The translations under genes and the position numbers were made by a program. Positions 1-8,691 of a stretch of 64,000 nt of DNA are shown here, piece by piece (position 1 is the first letter of the stretch; the number at the start of each line of letters is the position of its first letter). Origin of the DNA: Hasllibacter sp. MH4015 (GTDB lineage: Bacteria > Pseudomonadota > Alphaproteobacteria > Rhodobacterales > Rhodobacteraceae); NCBI RefSeq assembly GCF_020177575.1, contig NZ_JAHTBK010000001.1:3302001-3366000 (forward strand), given 5' to 3'. The notes beneath the pieces are model-generated. The model was not told the DNA's origin. It was given only the letters and a program-made list of their open reading frames with translations, and made no database searches.

Positions 1-525
1 CATATGCGCCGGGTTGTAGTGGAAGTGCAGGTAGGCATAGCCCACGTTGCTGACCCAATCGAGGTGGCTGAATATGCCGTAGGGAAAGCCGTGGCCCCAT
101 GCGCCCATCAGAAGCGGGCGGAACACGACCAGCGTGACATAGGCCAGGATCGCGAAGCCAAAGGCGAAGGGCACGTGATACCCCATCCCCAGCTTGCGCG
201 CGATCTCCACCTCGCGCAGCGCCCAACTGACGAAGGCGCCGATCGCGCAGAATGTGATGATTTGCCAAAGCCCGCCTTCCAGCAACGGGGCGAAGCCAAG
301 GCCGTAGCTCAAGTCGGGCGGCGCGATGTTGATCAACCACGGGTTGAACGTGCCTTGCATGGCCGCCCCCCAGAAGATCAGGATCGTCCCCAACAAGGCG
401 AAAAACGCTGTCGTGACGCCGAAGAAGCCGACATAGAACGGCCCCACCCAGAAGTCGAACAGATCACCGCCAACCAGCGTCCCTCCGCGGACGCGATATT
501 TCTTTTCGAAGCTCAGCAAAGCCAT
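1..525 (-). CDS. pufL: Photosynthetic reaction centre L subunit, 3' end beyond the window
   Basis: The first 175 codons of the L subunit of the type-II reaction centre. This membrane protein binds the bacteriochlorophyll special pair, an accessory bacteriochlorophyll, a bacteriopheophytin and QA/QB together with PufM. The protein starts [17 protein letters not shown], as in Rhodobacter, and the window edge falls at YNPAHM. The penultimate visible residue is therefore the histidine that ligates the special pair, and numbering matches the Rhodobacter protein without gaps. The ATG at 525 has a GGAGAG ribosome site. Transmembrane helices A to C and part of D are visible. It is the fourth puf gene after pufQ, pufB and pufA; pufM presumably follows outside the window. 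Confidence 0.97.
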   Translation of the reverse strand, partial: MALLSFEKKYRVRGGTLVGGDLFDFWVGPFYVGFFGVTTAFFALLGTILIFWGAAMQGTFNPWLINIAPPDLSYGLGFAPLLEGGLWQIITFCAIGAFVSWALREVEIARKLGMGYHVPFAFGFAILAYVTLVVFRPLLMGAWGHGFPYGIFSHLDWVSNVGYAYLHFHYNPAHM

Positions 526-607
526 GCGCTCTCTCCGGTGTTTGGCGGCATCGTTCCCAATTCAGGGCCTCGGATCAGCCGTCAGTGCTATCGTTTTTTG
601 ATTTGCC

Positions 608-635
608 GCGGGCGAGACGGTGAAACCCCGCCCGC
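608..635 (-). other. Intercistronic hairpin between pufA and pufL
   Basis: A seven-base GC-only stem (608-614 pairs with 629-635) with an inner GGT/ACC pairing, about 40 bases downstream of the pufA stop. On the transcribed minus strand it is followed by an A-rich, not U-rich, tract, so it is not a classical terminator. In Rhodobacter a hairpin at this place protects the pufBA segment from 3' decay, so that antenna subunits outnumber reaction centres. That role is inferred here from position. Confidence 0.55.
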
Positions 636-675
636 AGCTGTTATCGATGCCGTTATGAGGGCAGAGGTCGGGGGC

Positions 676-843
676 TCACTCGCCGCCGAACCCCATGGTC
701 ATTGCGGCGTTCTCAAACCAGTTCAGGCCGGACGACAGAACCACCAGGTGGATCATCGCTGCCAGCAGGAAAAGGAAGACGGCCTGCGCCACGAACACGC
801 GGCGGGGGTCGAAGATGAGCCAGACTTTGTAGAACTTAGCCAT
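676..843 (-). CDS. pufA: Light-harvesting 1 (B870) antenna alpha polypeptide
   Basis: A 55-residue single-helix membrane protein that with PufB forms the LH1 ring around the reaction centre. It begins [20 protein letters not shown], the usual alpha-chain N terminus. The hydrophobic segment spans about residues 15-40 and contains the bacteriochlorophyll-ligating histidine at about position 32 (AAMIHL). An AGGAAGGA ribosome site precedes the ATG. It lies 14 bases after pufB and is separated from pufL by 150 bases with a stable hairpin. Confidence 0.95.
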   Translation of the reverse strand: MAKFYKVWLIFDPRRVFVAQAVFLFLLAAMIHLVVLSSGLNWFENAAMTMGFGGE

Positions 844-857
844 GCTTCAATCCTTCC

Positions 858-1007
858 TCAGAACCAGGGCGCCCAGATGTACGTGGCGATATGAGCAACG
901 ATGGCAACGGCCGAAAAAAGCCAGAGCCCGCTCATATACACCGCGTGCAATTCTTGCGCCTGCTCGTCGGTGAGACCTGTGAAAGACAGATCAGTATTAT
1001 CAGCCAT
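858..1007 (-). CDS. pufB: Light-harvesting 1 (B870) antenna beta polypeptide
   Basis: A 49-residue LH1 beta chain ([20 protein letters not shown] at the N terminus, ending YIWAPWF). It has one membrane helix and the chlorophyll-binding histidine in the segment AIVAHIATY. The start at 1007 is chosen over an in-frame ATG at 1040 because GGAGG lies just upstream and the family begins with MAD. It is transcribed with pufA and pufL. Confidence 0.95.
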   Translation of the reverse strand: MADNTDLSFTGLTDEQAQELHAVYMSGLWLFSAVAIVAHIATYIWAPWF

Positions 1008-1033
1008 ATTTTCCTCCGGAACGTCAGACTGAT

Positions 1034-1109
1034 GCCGCAAACCCTGCGGCCGGGCCCCGACAAGGCCTCATTGCCCTGCCGGCATTTCACGCACACATCC
1101 TTGCGGATG
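1034..1109 (-). other. Hairpins in the pufQ-pufB intercistronic leader
   Basis: Two small perfect hairpins in the 211-base gap between pufQ and pufB: GCCGCA/TGCGGC with a five-base loop (1034-1050), and CATCC/GGATG closed by a GCAA tetraloop on the minus strand (1096-1109). In Rhodobacter the processed 5' end of the pufBA message lies in this gap, and 5' stem-loops slow its decay. Function here is inference from position. I see no gene in the rest of the gap. Confidence 0.35.
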
Positions 1110-1218
1110 CCTTTGTGAAAGCTTGGCCCCGGCTCCGGTCGTCACGCCGAGAAAATGTTGGGTCGGAGCGTTCACCTGGGTCTAGACAGGCTGGATCGAA
1201 CGCGTCCGGCGAGCGGAT

Positions 1219-1440
1219 TCAGGCGGCGAAGATCATCGGTGTGATCATGCCTGCCTGGCTCCAGGCCCGTTTGATCGGGCCCTTGTCGGTCAAGCTGCCT
1301 GACTTGATCGCCGCCAAGGCCCACGTCAGCGTGGCCAGCGGCAAGGTCGCCAGGAAGATGATCCCGAAATAGATCATGAACTCCGTCTTCGGCGGCTTGG
1401 ACCGCTGGTGGACAGGGCTGTTCGAGGTCATGTCACTCAT
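1219..1440 (-). CDS. pufQ: PufQ, bacteriochlorophyll-formation protein
   Basis: A 73-residue protein with one hydrophobic helix at about residues 20-43. The family-typical tail has the pattern GP(I/F)xRAW(S/R)xAGxITPxIF (here [18 protein letters not shown]). In Rhodobacter, PufQ is needed for full bacteriochlorophyll synthesis and has been proposed to carry pigment intermediates. Its ATG overlaps the bchZ stop by eight bases, with a GAGGAGG ribosome site inside the end of bchZ, so translation is probably coupled. Confidence 0.9.
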   Translation of the reverse strand: MSDMTSNSPVHQRSKPPKTEFMIYFGIIFLATLPLATLTWALAAIKSGSLTDKGPIKRAWSQAGMITPMIFAA

Positions 1441-2917
1441 TTGATTTCTCCTCCTCCTCGAAATCAAAACCGGCAGGCGCAAGGCGCTTGACGGTGTCTT
1501 CCATCACCCGTTCTGCGCCACCTTCCAGCGCGGCGCGTTCGGCGGCGTCACGCAATGTCTTTGCGGCGGATATGCGGGTGAGAATAGGGTGTTCGGCCAC
1601 GATGCGATCCAGAAGGCGCTGCGCTTCCGGCTCCCACGGGAAATCGCGGCGAAGCGTGGCCGGGGTGGCCGCGGCGCTGTCCAGGTCGGAGGCCAGCGGC
1701 AGAATATGGAAGAGCGCATCGAACAGGCCGTTGCAGACCTCCTGCAACAGATACGTCGCGCCGGCATAGCCCATCATCGGCGTGCCGGTGTGGCGGCGGA
1801 TGGCGGCACCGGGGAAGCTGGCAGGAATAAAGGCCGATTTCGGCCCGTGCCCCGCGGCCATCTCAGCCAGGTACATTTTCTCGTTGATCGACCCCATCAG
1901 CACGAGCGGGCGCTTTTCGCTGACCATCGCGCGGACCTGTTCGTTGTCGGTCTTCTTGCCAGCCACACGGGCGACGGCAAAGGCGCAGGGAAAGCCCAGA
2001 TCGTCTTCGAGAAATTTGCGAATGCCGCGCGCGTAGGTCTCGTTCGCGACGATCCCGAAGGAAGCGGTGGCGAAGAAATCCTGCGTGACGGAGCGCCAGA
2101 GATCCCAGACGGGTTTGATGGTCGAATGCTTCTCCGTCTCGATGAACGGCTCGGGGTCGAGGCCCGTCATCTCGCCCAAAGTGCGAAGGAATTTGGTCGT
2201 CGAGTCGATGCCGATGGGCGCTTGCAGGTAGGGCTTACCGAGGACTTCACAAAGGCCACGGCCAAACTCACGGTACATGCAGATGTTGACGTCGGCGTTC
2301 ATCAGATCGCGCATTTCCGCGACATGGGCGCCGAGCGGCATGACCATGTTGACCTCACACCCGATGCCTTCGACCAGACGACGGATTTCAGCCAGGTCGG
2401 AGGGCATATTGAACGTGCCGTACATCGGCCCGAGGATGTTGACGCGGGGGGCGGCGCCCTGTTCGCGCTTCTTTTCCTTGGGCATCCGGCCCTTAGTCAT
2501 ACCGAATTCGGTGAAGATCCAGGTCATCGCGCGGTCCGCACTTTCCCATTGGTCCTCGTCGATGGTGCGCGGCAGGAAGCGCTGGATATTAGTGCCCATT
2601 GGCGTGACGCCGCCGCCGATCATTTCGGCGATGGAACCGGTGACGACCACGGCGGGAAGCGCAGGGTCAAGCGTGCCCCAGGCGCGCTTCATGGCACCTT
2701 CAGTGCCGTCGCGGCCAAGCTCTTCTTCCGCCAATCCGGTGACGACGATGGGAAGCTCATGGGGCGGCAGACCATCGGTGTAGTGCAGGACGGAGGTGAC
2801 GGGCAGGTTCTCACAACCGACCGGGCCGTCGATAATGCATTGTAGGCCTTTGACAGCGGTGAACGCGTAGACGCTTCCCCAATAGCCGCCTGCCCTATCG
2901 TGATCCTGGATCAGCAT
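1433..2917 (-). CDS. bchZ: Chlorophyllide a reductase subunit BchZ
   Basis: A 494-residue NifK-like subunit. With BchY it forms the catalytic component that reduces the C7=C8 bond of chlorophyllide a to the bacteriochlorin level, using electrons from BchX. Cys35 (GPVGCENLP) is at the position of the known iron-sulfur ligand. Other family segments visible include the MYREFGRG stretch and the C-terminal PFFVR-like region. The start overlaps the bchY stop by seven bases. Confidence 0.96.
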   Translation of the reverse strand: MLIQDHDRAGGYWGSVYAFTAVKGLQCIIDGPVGCENLPVTSVLHYTDGLPPHELPIVVTGLAEEELGRDGTEGAMKRAWGTLDPALPAVVVTGSIAEMIGGGVTPMGTNIQRFLPRTIDEDQWESADRAMTWIFTEFGMTKGRMPKEKKREQGAAPRVNILGPMYGTFNMPSDLAEIRRLVEGIGCEVNMVMPLGAHVAEMRDLMNADVNICMYREFGRGLCEVLGKPYLQAPIGIDSTTKFLRTLGEMTGLDPEPFIETEKHSTIKPVWDLWRSVTQDFFATASFGIVANETYARGIRKFLEDDLGFPCAFAVARVAGKKTDNEQVRAMVSEKRPLVLMGSINEKMYLAEMAAGHGPKSAFIPASFPGAAIRRHTGTPMMGYAGATYLLQEVCNGLFDALFHILPLASDLDSAAATPATLRRDFPWEPEAQRLLDRIVAEHPILTRISAAKTLRDAAERAALEGGAERVMEDTVKRLAPAGFDFEEEEKSNE

Positions 2918-4485
2918 TTCACACCGCCATTCGCGGCCATGCGGGCCTTTTCGGCGCGTTCCAGCTTCTTGAGGTTCTGGGCGCGGAATTCAGGGCGCAG
3001 GTTCGGCGCGCCTTCCCAGACACCGGCGGTGTCCTTGTGGCCCACGCCTTCGAAGAATTCGCGCATGTGATCCATGCGGTCCTTGTTGGCCATCGCGGCC
3101 TTGACGACTTGACCAAGTGAGCCAGCACCCGCCGGACCCATAAGGGGACGCGCAGAGATCAGGTTGGTGAAGTAGAGCGACGGAATGCCAAGCTCCTTGC
3201 CCTTCTGCACTACGGGCGTGGTGCCGATGGCGAGGTCGGGTTTGATCGCCTCCATCGCGGCGCAGTCGTCCTCGAGCGAGGCGCGGAATTTGACCTTCAC
3301 GCCGCGCGACTCCAACCATTCAAGGTCGGGCGCAGACCAGGGCGTCTTGGCGCAGGCGGTGCCGACATAAGGCACATCAGCACCAGATTCGATGAGCAAG
3401 CGCGCGACCAGAAGCTCAGACCCTTCGTAGCCCGACAGCGTGATCGTGCCGTTGATCGGAACCGATGCAAGCGCGCCCTTGATCGCGGGCAGGAACGCAT
3501 TTTGCGCCTCAGCCACTTTTTCGGCGGGCACATTGTAGGCGTCGCCAATCGCGGCGAGCCAGGCGGCGGTGCCATCGTGGCCCACGGGTGCGGAGCCAAC
3601 CACGGTACGACCCGCGGCTTGGAATTCGCGCACGGCGCTGGTGTAGAAGGGGTGGATCGCGGCCACCACTTGACTATCCAACGCGGAATAGAGCTCACGC
3701 CACTCACGGCAGGGAACGACCGGACCTGCCGCCAGACCGAGTGGCGCGAGCATCCCTGCGATTCCCAAGGGATCCGCAGGGAACATTTCGCCCAACAGCG
3801 TAACTGTTGGACGGTCTGAAACACCCGAGACAGGAGCCATAACTGGACCGGCCTCCACCTCCTGTCGGGCATAATTGAGCATCGCCCCGGCCAAGACATC
3901 TTTCGCCTCGGCATGGGTCGGTACTCCGAAGCCCGGAACGTCGATACCGACGATCCTGACCCCATTGATTTCGTCAGGCAGCAGCCTGAGCGGTACTCCG
4001 GACGCGGTCGGCACGCAGAGGTTGGTGACCACGATGGCGTCGTAACGCTCGGGGTCGGCCATCTCGTGCACGGCGTCGCGGATATCTTCGAAGAGCTTCC
4101 CGGTGACGAGAGACTCGGAATTGAACGGGACGTAACCCACGGACCGGCGGGCGCCGTAGAAGTGGGACACGAAGGTCAGGCCATAGACGCAGCAGGCGCT
4201 ACCGCTGAGCACCGTGCCGACGCGGCGCATCCGAAGACCCACACGGAGCGAGCCGAAGGCGGGGCACATCGACTGTGGCTTGTCGTGGGGGCCTTGCGGA
4301 TAATCCTTGGCGAATTGGTCGAGGATCTCGGATTTTCCGGCAGCACGCGCGGCAGCCTCCATCTGATCCGCGCCAGCGTGACAGCCCATGCCATCGCCGC
4401 CGGAGGGCGCGCCAGCGTCGACCGTTTCGCCTTCGATCACGTCAACCTCGGCGGTGGTGTCATATGTCACTTCGCGGTCGGTCAT
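2911..4485 (-). CDS. bchY: Chlorophyllide a reductase subunit BchY
   Basis: A 524-residue NifD-like partner of BchZ. Cysteines at about 74, 98/99 and 157 ([22 protein letters not shown]) fit the iron-sulfur ligands of the family. The first about 45 residues are acidic and extended relative to Rhodobacter BchY. The ATG overlaps the bchX stop (ATGA), so the subunits are translationally coupled in the order X-Y-Z. Confidence 0.96.
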   Translation of the reverse strand: MTDREVTYDTTAEVDVIEGETVDAGAPSGGDGMGCHAGADQMEAAARAAGKSEILDQFAKDYPQGPHDKPQSMCPAFGSLRVGLRMRRVGTVLSGSACCVYGLTFVSHFYGARRSVGYVPFNSESLVTGKLFEDIRDAVHEMADPERYDAIVVTNLCVPTASGVPLRLLPDEINGVRIVGIDVPGFGVPTHAEAKDVLAGAMLNYARQEVEAGPVMAPVSGVSDRPTVTLLGEMFPADPLGIAGMLAPLGLAAGPVVPCREWRELYSALDSQVVAAIHPFYTSAVREFQAAGRTVVGSAPVGHDGTAAWLAAIGDAYNVPAEKVAEAQNAFLPAIKGALASVPINGTITLSGYEGSELLVARLLIESGADVPYVGTACAKTPWSAPDLEWLESRGVKVKFRASLEDDCAAMEAIKPDLAIGTTPVVQKGKELGIPSLYFTNLISARPLMGPAGAGSLGQVVKAAMANKDRMDHMREFFEGVGHKDTAGVWEGAPNLRPEFRAQNLKKLERAEKARMAANGGVKC

Positions 4486-5480
4486 GCGTCGTCGTAGACC
4501 ACTTCAAGGGATTGCTTGGGCGCCGCATTCTTGCCGCGCATATCGGTATCGCTGGCGGGTACAAGTTCGATCCCCGCCCCGGTTTCAGAGCCGTCGAACA
4601 GCTCCAGCAACTCGTCCTGGTTCAGCGCGGTGGGGCGCATCGGCGGGGCGACGGCGACGTTTTCACCGAGGGCCGCGAAGAGCGCGCCCCATTGGCTTTC
4701 GGCCGTGCCGACAATTTGGTAATTCGCGGATTTCTTGCGCAGGTCATCGTCCTGGGGGATTGAGGCCAGCACCGGGATGTCGACCGCCTTCGCGAAGGCC
4801 TGCGCCTCGCCCGAGCCGTCATCCTTGTTGATGACCAATCCGGCAACACCGACATTGCCGCCCAGCTTGCGGAAATACTCCACCGCGGAGCAGACGTTGT
4901 TGGCGACATACAGCGATTGCAGGTCGTTAGACCCGACCAGGATCACCTTCTGCGCCATATCGCGGGCAATCGGCAAGCCGAAGCCGCCGCAGACCACGTC
5001 GCCCAGGAAGTCGAGCAGGACGTAGTCGAAATCCCAATCGTGGAAGCCGAGCTTTTCGAGCAGTTCAAAGCCATGGATGATCCCGCGTCCGCCGCAGCCA
5101 CGACCGACTTCCGGCCCGCCAAGTTCCATCGCGAAGACGCCGCCGCGCTTGAAGCAGACATCGCCGATCTTCACCTCTTCCCCGGCCAGCTTTTTCTTGG
5201 TCGAGGTTTCGATGATCGTCGGGCAGGCCTTGCCGCCGAACAGCAAGGAGGTCGTGTCGGATTTCGGATCGCAGCCGATCAGCAGCACGCGCTTGCCCTG
5301 CTCGGCCATCATGTGGCTGAGATTGGCGAGCGTGAAACTTTTGCCGATACCGCCCTTGCCATAGATCGCGATGATCTGGGTCTTGGAGGTCGGTTCCCCC
5401 TGCGGCACTTCCAGCGTCGGTTCCGCCGCTTCGTCGCGCAGGGTCTGGTCGTAATCCTTGAGGTTGGGAATGTCCTTCAC
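4482..5480 (-). CDS. bchX: Chlorophyllide a reductase iron protein BchX
   Basis: A 332-residue NifH-like ATPase that passes electrons to BchYZ. The P-loop GKGGIGKS is at residues 41-48. Cysteines in GRGCGGRG and DVVCGGFG are the expected ligands of the inter-subunit [4Fe-4S] cluster. The GTG start at 5480 is preferred because it overlaps the bchC stop (GTGA), has a GGAGGG ribosome site seven bases upstream, and gives the family length. The upstream frame inside bchC is ignored. Confidence 0.95.
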   Translation of the reverse strand: MKDIPNLKDYDQTLRDEAAEPTLEVPQGEPTSKTQIIAIYGKGGIGKSFTLANLSHMMAEQGKRVLLIGCDPKSDTTSLLFGGKACPTIIETSTKKKLAGEEVKIGDVCFKRGGVFAMELGGPEVGRGCGGRGIIHGFELLEKLGFHDWDFDYVLLDFLGDVVCGGFGLPIARDMAQKVILVGSNDLQSLYVANNVCSAVEYFRKLGGNVGVAGLVINKDDGSGEAQAFAKAVDIPVLASIPQDDDLRKKSANYQIVGTAESQWGALFAALGENVAVAPPMRPTALNQDELLELFDGSETGAGIELVPASDTDMRGKNAAPKQSLEVVYDDA

Positions 5481-6418
5481 GCGGAGGCCCTCCAGTCCAG
5501 AATCATCTTCAGGCAGGCGGGATCTTCGAAAGCCGTCTGGTAGGCCTCCTCCGCATTTTCGGGATCGGCTCGATGCGTGATCAGCCCGTCGAGGCTGAGC
5601 GCGCCGTGGTCGATCAGGTCGCGCGTTGCAGCAAGGTCTTCGCGCGTCCATTCGGCGGCGATGCGCAGCCGCGCCTCGCGCATGAAGGCGGGCGGGAAGG
5701 CGAAGGACAGGGGCTCCGGGTAGAACCCGGCCAGAACGATTTCGCCGCCCTTGGCAAGACGCGAGATCAACGTGTTCAGAAGATCGGACTGCCCACTGGC
5801 ATCATAAATGCAGGTATAGTCGCGCCGCTCATCCTCATCGGGATGCAGTACCGCGTATCCCGCGGCACCGGCCTGGCGGTCGGTGTCAATTTCCCAGACG
5901 GTTGGCGGCTTGCCCCCGGCGGCGATGGTCAGGCGCGCCAGAAGACGCCCGAAAACGCCGTGGCCGACGATCAGTTCGGGAAGATGCTTGTCGAGGCCGG
6001 CCATGGCGTGGCGCGCGGTTGCGGCAAGGGCCAGCAACGCCCCTTCCGCGCCCAGCGCCGGATCTATCTTCACGACGCGGTCAGCGGCGGTGACAAGACG
6101 GTTCGACGCGCCGCCGAACAAGCCCTTCACGTCGCCGTAGCAATTCGCGCCGGGCACGAAGACACGATCACCGGGCTTGAAGGCCGTGCCGGGGGGCGCT
6201 TCCACGACCTCGCCCGCAGCCTCGTAGCCGGGAACCAGCGGATAGCCCATGCCCGGAAACGGCGGCATGTCGCCGGACCAGAACAGTTTTTCGGTGCCCG
6301 TGGAGATCCCGGAATGGGTTACATCGACGACCAGATCCTGGTCGCCCGGCGCGGTCAGGGCGATCTGCCCCAATCCAAGCCGCCGTGGCCCTTCCAAAAT
6401 GACAGCCGTGCTGTGCAA
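5477..6418 (-). CDS. bchC: Bacteriochlorophyllide a dehydrogenase BchC
   Basis: A 313-residue medium-chain dehydrogenase-like enzyme that oxidises the 3-hydroxyethyl group to 3-acetyl in bacteriochlorophyllide synthesis. Family segments include [12 protein letters not shown] and [14 protein letters not shown]. The start is the TTG at 6418, which gives [11 protein letters not shown], aligning with the known N terminus. GAGGGG lies nine bases upstream. An in-frame ATG at 6538 would add 40 unrelated residues read through the PpsR operators. bchC is the first bch gene after crtF and has its own operator pair. Confidence 0.92.
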   Translation of the reverse strand: MHSTAVILEGPRRLGLGQIALTAPGDQDLVVDVTHSGISTGTEKLFWSGDMPPFPGMGYPLVPGYEAAGEVVEAPPGTAFKPGDRVFVPGANCYGDVKGLFGGASNRLVTAADRVVKIDPALGAEGALLALAATARHAMAGLDKHLPELIVGHGVFGRLLARLTIAAGGKPPTVWEIDTDRQAGAAGYAVLHPDEDERRDYTCIYDASGQSDLLNTLISRLAKGGEIVLAGFYPEPLSFAFPPAFMREARLRIAAEWTREDLAATRDLIDHGALSLDGLITHRADPENAEEAYQTAFEDPACLKMILDWRASA

Positions 6419-6493
6419 GCTGCTGATCCCCTCATCATCGGTGGCATTCACCAGCGCCGCGCGGACAGAATCCTTTGGGCGCAATAACCTATG

Positions 6494-6511
6494 TGTCAGT
6501 CTAACTTGACA
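6494..6511. promoter_or_regulatory. PpsR/CrtJ operator 1 upstream of bchC
   Basis: TGTCAGTCTAACTTGACA fits the TGT-N12-ACA consensus of the aerobic photosynthesis repressor PpsR/CrtJ exactly. Its spacing to the second palindrome (6520-6537) is eight bases, which I recall as the spacing at the Rhodobacter bchC promoter. A minus-strand TTGACA-like -35 lies in the adjacent site. Confidence 0.8.
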
Positions 6512-6519
6512 CCTTGATA

Positions 6520-6537
6520 TGTCAACATGAATAGACA
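6520..6537. promoter_or_regulatory. PpsR/CrtJ operator 2 upstream of bchC
   Basis: TGTCAACATGAATAGACA, a perfect TGT-N12-ACA palindrome. On the minus strand it contains TTGACA, followed 16 bases on by TAGACT inside operator 1. A sigma-70-type bchC promoter would thus be covered by both operators. Confidence 0.8.
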
Positions 6538-6563
6538 TGTCGTTTGTAAGGGATCGAAGACGG

Positions 6564-7709
6564 TCAGGCTTTGCGCGCGCAGATCACGCCGGTGACGAAC
6601 GGGCGGCTTGTTTTTCGGGCTTGGACGTTCTGAAAGCCCGCCATTTCGAGAAGATGCGCGATCTCCGCTGCGGACCGCGCGCGACCCGTTTGCATCGCCA
6701 TGCAATAGATGCCGAAATAGGCATCGCCCGGCCGTGTCGGCTGCGCACCGCCAGACATCGGCTCCGCGACGAACAGCCGGCCGCCGGACGGCAGCGCGGC
6801 ATGAGCCTTCGCCAACAGCATCGCGACCGTGTCATCCGCGTGGTCATAGAGGACGCGCACAAGGCTGATCGCATCGGCGGTATTGGGTAGCGTATCGGTG
6901 CGGAACGACCCGGACGTGACCTGCGCGCGGGCCATCATACCTTCGCGTTCGAACCTTGCCGTCGCAGGTTCCACGACCGCTGGCAGATCAAAGAGGTGCA
7001 GGTTCAGATTCGGATACATCCCCCCCGCTGCGGCAAGGAACACACCCGTGCCGCCGCCGACATCCAACAACGTCGTGACGTCCGACAGATCGATGTGGCG
7101 CAAGGCCTCCTCCGCGACGAGGGTCTGGCTGTCGGCCATCAACTCGGAATAGGTCGTCGCAACCTGTGGGTCGACGTCGCCCGATGCTCCGAATACGTAG
7201 GGCCAGAAGGCGGCGAGTTCCGTTGCACTGCCGTCCCGAAAAAACGCCACCGGGTCCGACAGATCGCGGTAGAGGACATCGTGATGGCGGATCATTTGCG
7301 CCAATCCGGGAATGCCCGGCAAGGCGGCGCCAAGGCGACCGAGCGCATAGCGCCCGTCCCTTTGTCGCTTCATCAATCCCAGCGCCGCCGCCCCTTGGGC
7401 AAGCACGCGCATCCGCAGTTCCGGGACGCCCGTGCGGCGGGCGAGATCCGACAAATCGCGAGGATGGCTGGACAGATGCGTCGGAAGATCAAGGTCCACG
7501 AATGCCATCAGAATCTGGCTATGTACGAAGCCCGCAACCAGATCGAACAGAGCTTCCCCATCCTTGCGGGCGATCCCGGCGGCCAGCGGCAGTCGCGCGG
7601 CACGTCTCTGGAATGCGCGGGACCCGATAAGCGCCGTGCGCCAGGCATAGAAACGGTCCTTGAGGGATGTGCGGGTTCCGCCCTGGGGATCGGCGAGCGC
7701 CACGGTCAC
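6564..7709 (-). CDS. crtF: Hydroxyneurosporene O-methyltransferase CrtF
   Basis: A 381-residue SAM-dependent O-methyltransferase that methylates the tertiary hydroxyl added by CrtC, making the methoxy carotenoids of the spheroidene or spirilloxanthin branch. An N-terminal dimerisation/winged-helix region (about 50-130) precedes the Rossmann domain. The SAM motif [14 protein letters not shown] is at 214-227. The GTG at 7709 overlaps the crtE stop (GTGA) and is chosen over an in-frame ATG at 7796 inside crtE. Confidence 0.93.
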   Translation of the reverse strand: MTVALADPQGGTRTSLKDRFYAWRTALIGSRAFQRRAARLPLAAGIARKDGEALFDLVAGFVHSQILMAFVDLDLPTHLSSHPRDLSDLARRTGVPELRMRVLAQGAAALGLMKRQRDGRYALGRLGAALPGIPGLAQMIRHHDVLYRDLSDPVAFFRDGSATELAAFWPYVFGASGDVDPQVATTYSELMADSQTLVAEEALRHIDLSDVTTLLDVGGGTGVFLAAAGGMYPNLNLHLFDLPAVVEPATARFEREGMMARAQVTSGSFRTDTLPNTADAISLVRVLYDHADDTVAMLLAKAHAALPSGGRLFVAEPMSGGAQPTRPGDAYFGIYCMAMQTGRARSAAEIAHLLEMAGFQNVQARKTSRPFVTGVICARKA

Positions 7710-8578
7710 TCTGCCGCTGTGACGGACGGCAATACGGGCGTCAGGCGTTCGGCGGTCTTGCGGACCATCTCCGCCAGCATCGCCTCGCCAGGGCATGACG
7801 GGATCGAGGAGATCGCACCCGACAGGATGTCTTCCAGTCGCTTGATCGCGCCTCGAACACCAAGCGCGCTGACAGCATTGGGTCGGTCGTGGGTCTCGTC
7901 CTGGTGGGCCGGTTTGCCGAGCGTCGCCTCATCGTAGAGCGCGTCACGCAGATCGTCTGCAACTTGGAACGCTTCGCCGATGCGCGCGCCAAGCTCTGTC
8001 CATGGCTCAGGATCTTCACCGGCGGCGGCGGCGCCCATGCGCGTCGCAGCGGTGAACAACGCGCCGGTCTTGGCGCGATGATACGCGGAAAGGTCGATCT
8101 TCTCCTCACTCTCCCACCCCTGCCCGGCACAGATACCGCCGGGCATCCCGGTTGATTGGCCAAGGATCCGCATCAGGGTGATCGCGCGCATCGGATCGAC
8201 CTCCGCCACGCGGGTCAGCGTCTCGAAAGATGCGATGATAAGGGAATCGCCGGTCAGAAGGGCCAGTGGCTCACCATAGGCCCGGTGGACCGAAGGCTTC
8301 CCGCGTCGGATGTCGGCGTCATCGAAGCAGGGCATGTCGTCGTGGACGAGGCTGGCACAATGGATCAGCTCGATCGCCGTGGCGGCCGCATCGGACAGCA
8401 TCGGCTGATCGTCGCCGCAGGCCAATGCAACGGAAAGGCAAATCGTGGGTCGGATGCGCGCGCCGCCGGGGCTGACGGCATAGTCAAGGGCCGAGGCCAG
8501 TTTGGGCGGCGCATCGCCACCTTGCCCGGCCTGGATTGCGGCAGAAATCGCCCGTTCAATGCGGGGTTTCAGGGGCAT
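7706..8578 (-). CDS. crtE: Geranylgeranyl diphosphate synthase CrtE
   Basis: A 290-residue trans-prenyltransferase that builds GGPP from IPP for carotenoids and for the bacteriochlorophyll tail. The first aspartate-rich motif DDMPCFDD is at about 80-87 and the second, DDLRD, at about 208-212. The ATG at 8578 has GGTGGAGG seven bases upstream; an in-frame ATG at 8665 would start inside the operators. It is the first gene of the superoperon. Confidence 0.94.
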   Translation of the reverse strand: MPLKPRIERAISAAIQAGQGGDAPPKLASALDYAVSPGGARIRPTICLSVALACGDDQPMLSDAAATAIELIHCASLVHDDMPCFDDADIRRGKPSVHRAYGEPLALLTGDSLIIASFETLTRVAEVDPMRAITLMRILGQSTGMPGGICAGQGWESEEKIDLSAYHRAKTGALFTAATRMGAAAAGEDPEPWTELGARIGEAFQVADDLRDALYDEATLGKPAHQDETHDRPNAVSALGVRGAIKRLEDILSGAISSIPSCPGEAMLAEMVRKTAERLTPVLPSVTAAE

Positions 8579-8625
8579 GGGGGCACCTCCACCAAGGATT
8601 CGGGTCGCCGATTGGACACCGGTTG

Positions 8626-8643
8626 TGTAAATCAGACTGGACA
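8626..8643. promoter_or_regulatory. PpsR/CrtJ operator 1 between crtE and crtD
   Basis: TGTAAATCAGACTGGACA, an exact TGT-N12-ACA match in the 113-base divergent gap between crtE and crtD. It probably represses both directions under oxygen or light. Confidence 0.75.
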
Positions 8644-8656
8644 TATTGATCTTGGC

Positions 8657-8674
8657 TGTCAACATAAGCTGACA
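8657..8674. promoter_or_regulatory. PpsR/CrtJ operator 2 between crtE and crtD
   Basis: TGTCAACATAAGCTGACA, an exact TGT-N12-ACA match lying 13 bases from the first site and only 17 bases before the likely crtD start. Confidence 0.75.
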
Positions 8675-8691
8675 CTTGGAGGGAATAAGAA

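Noticed and set aside
1589-2845. A 418-codon frame on the plus strand opposite bchZ
   Set aside because: Antisense shadow of bchZ, rich in Arg, Ala and Gly, with no motifs.
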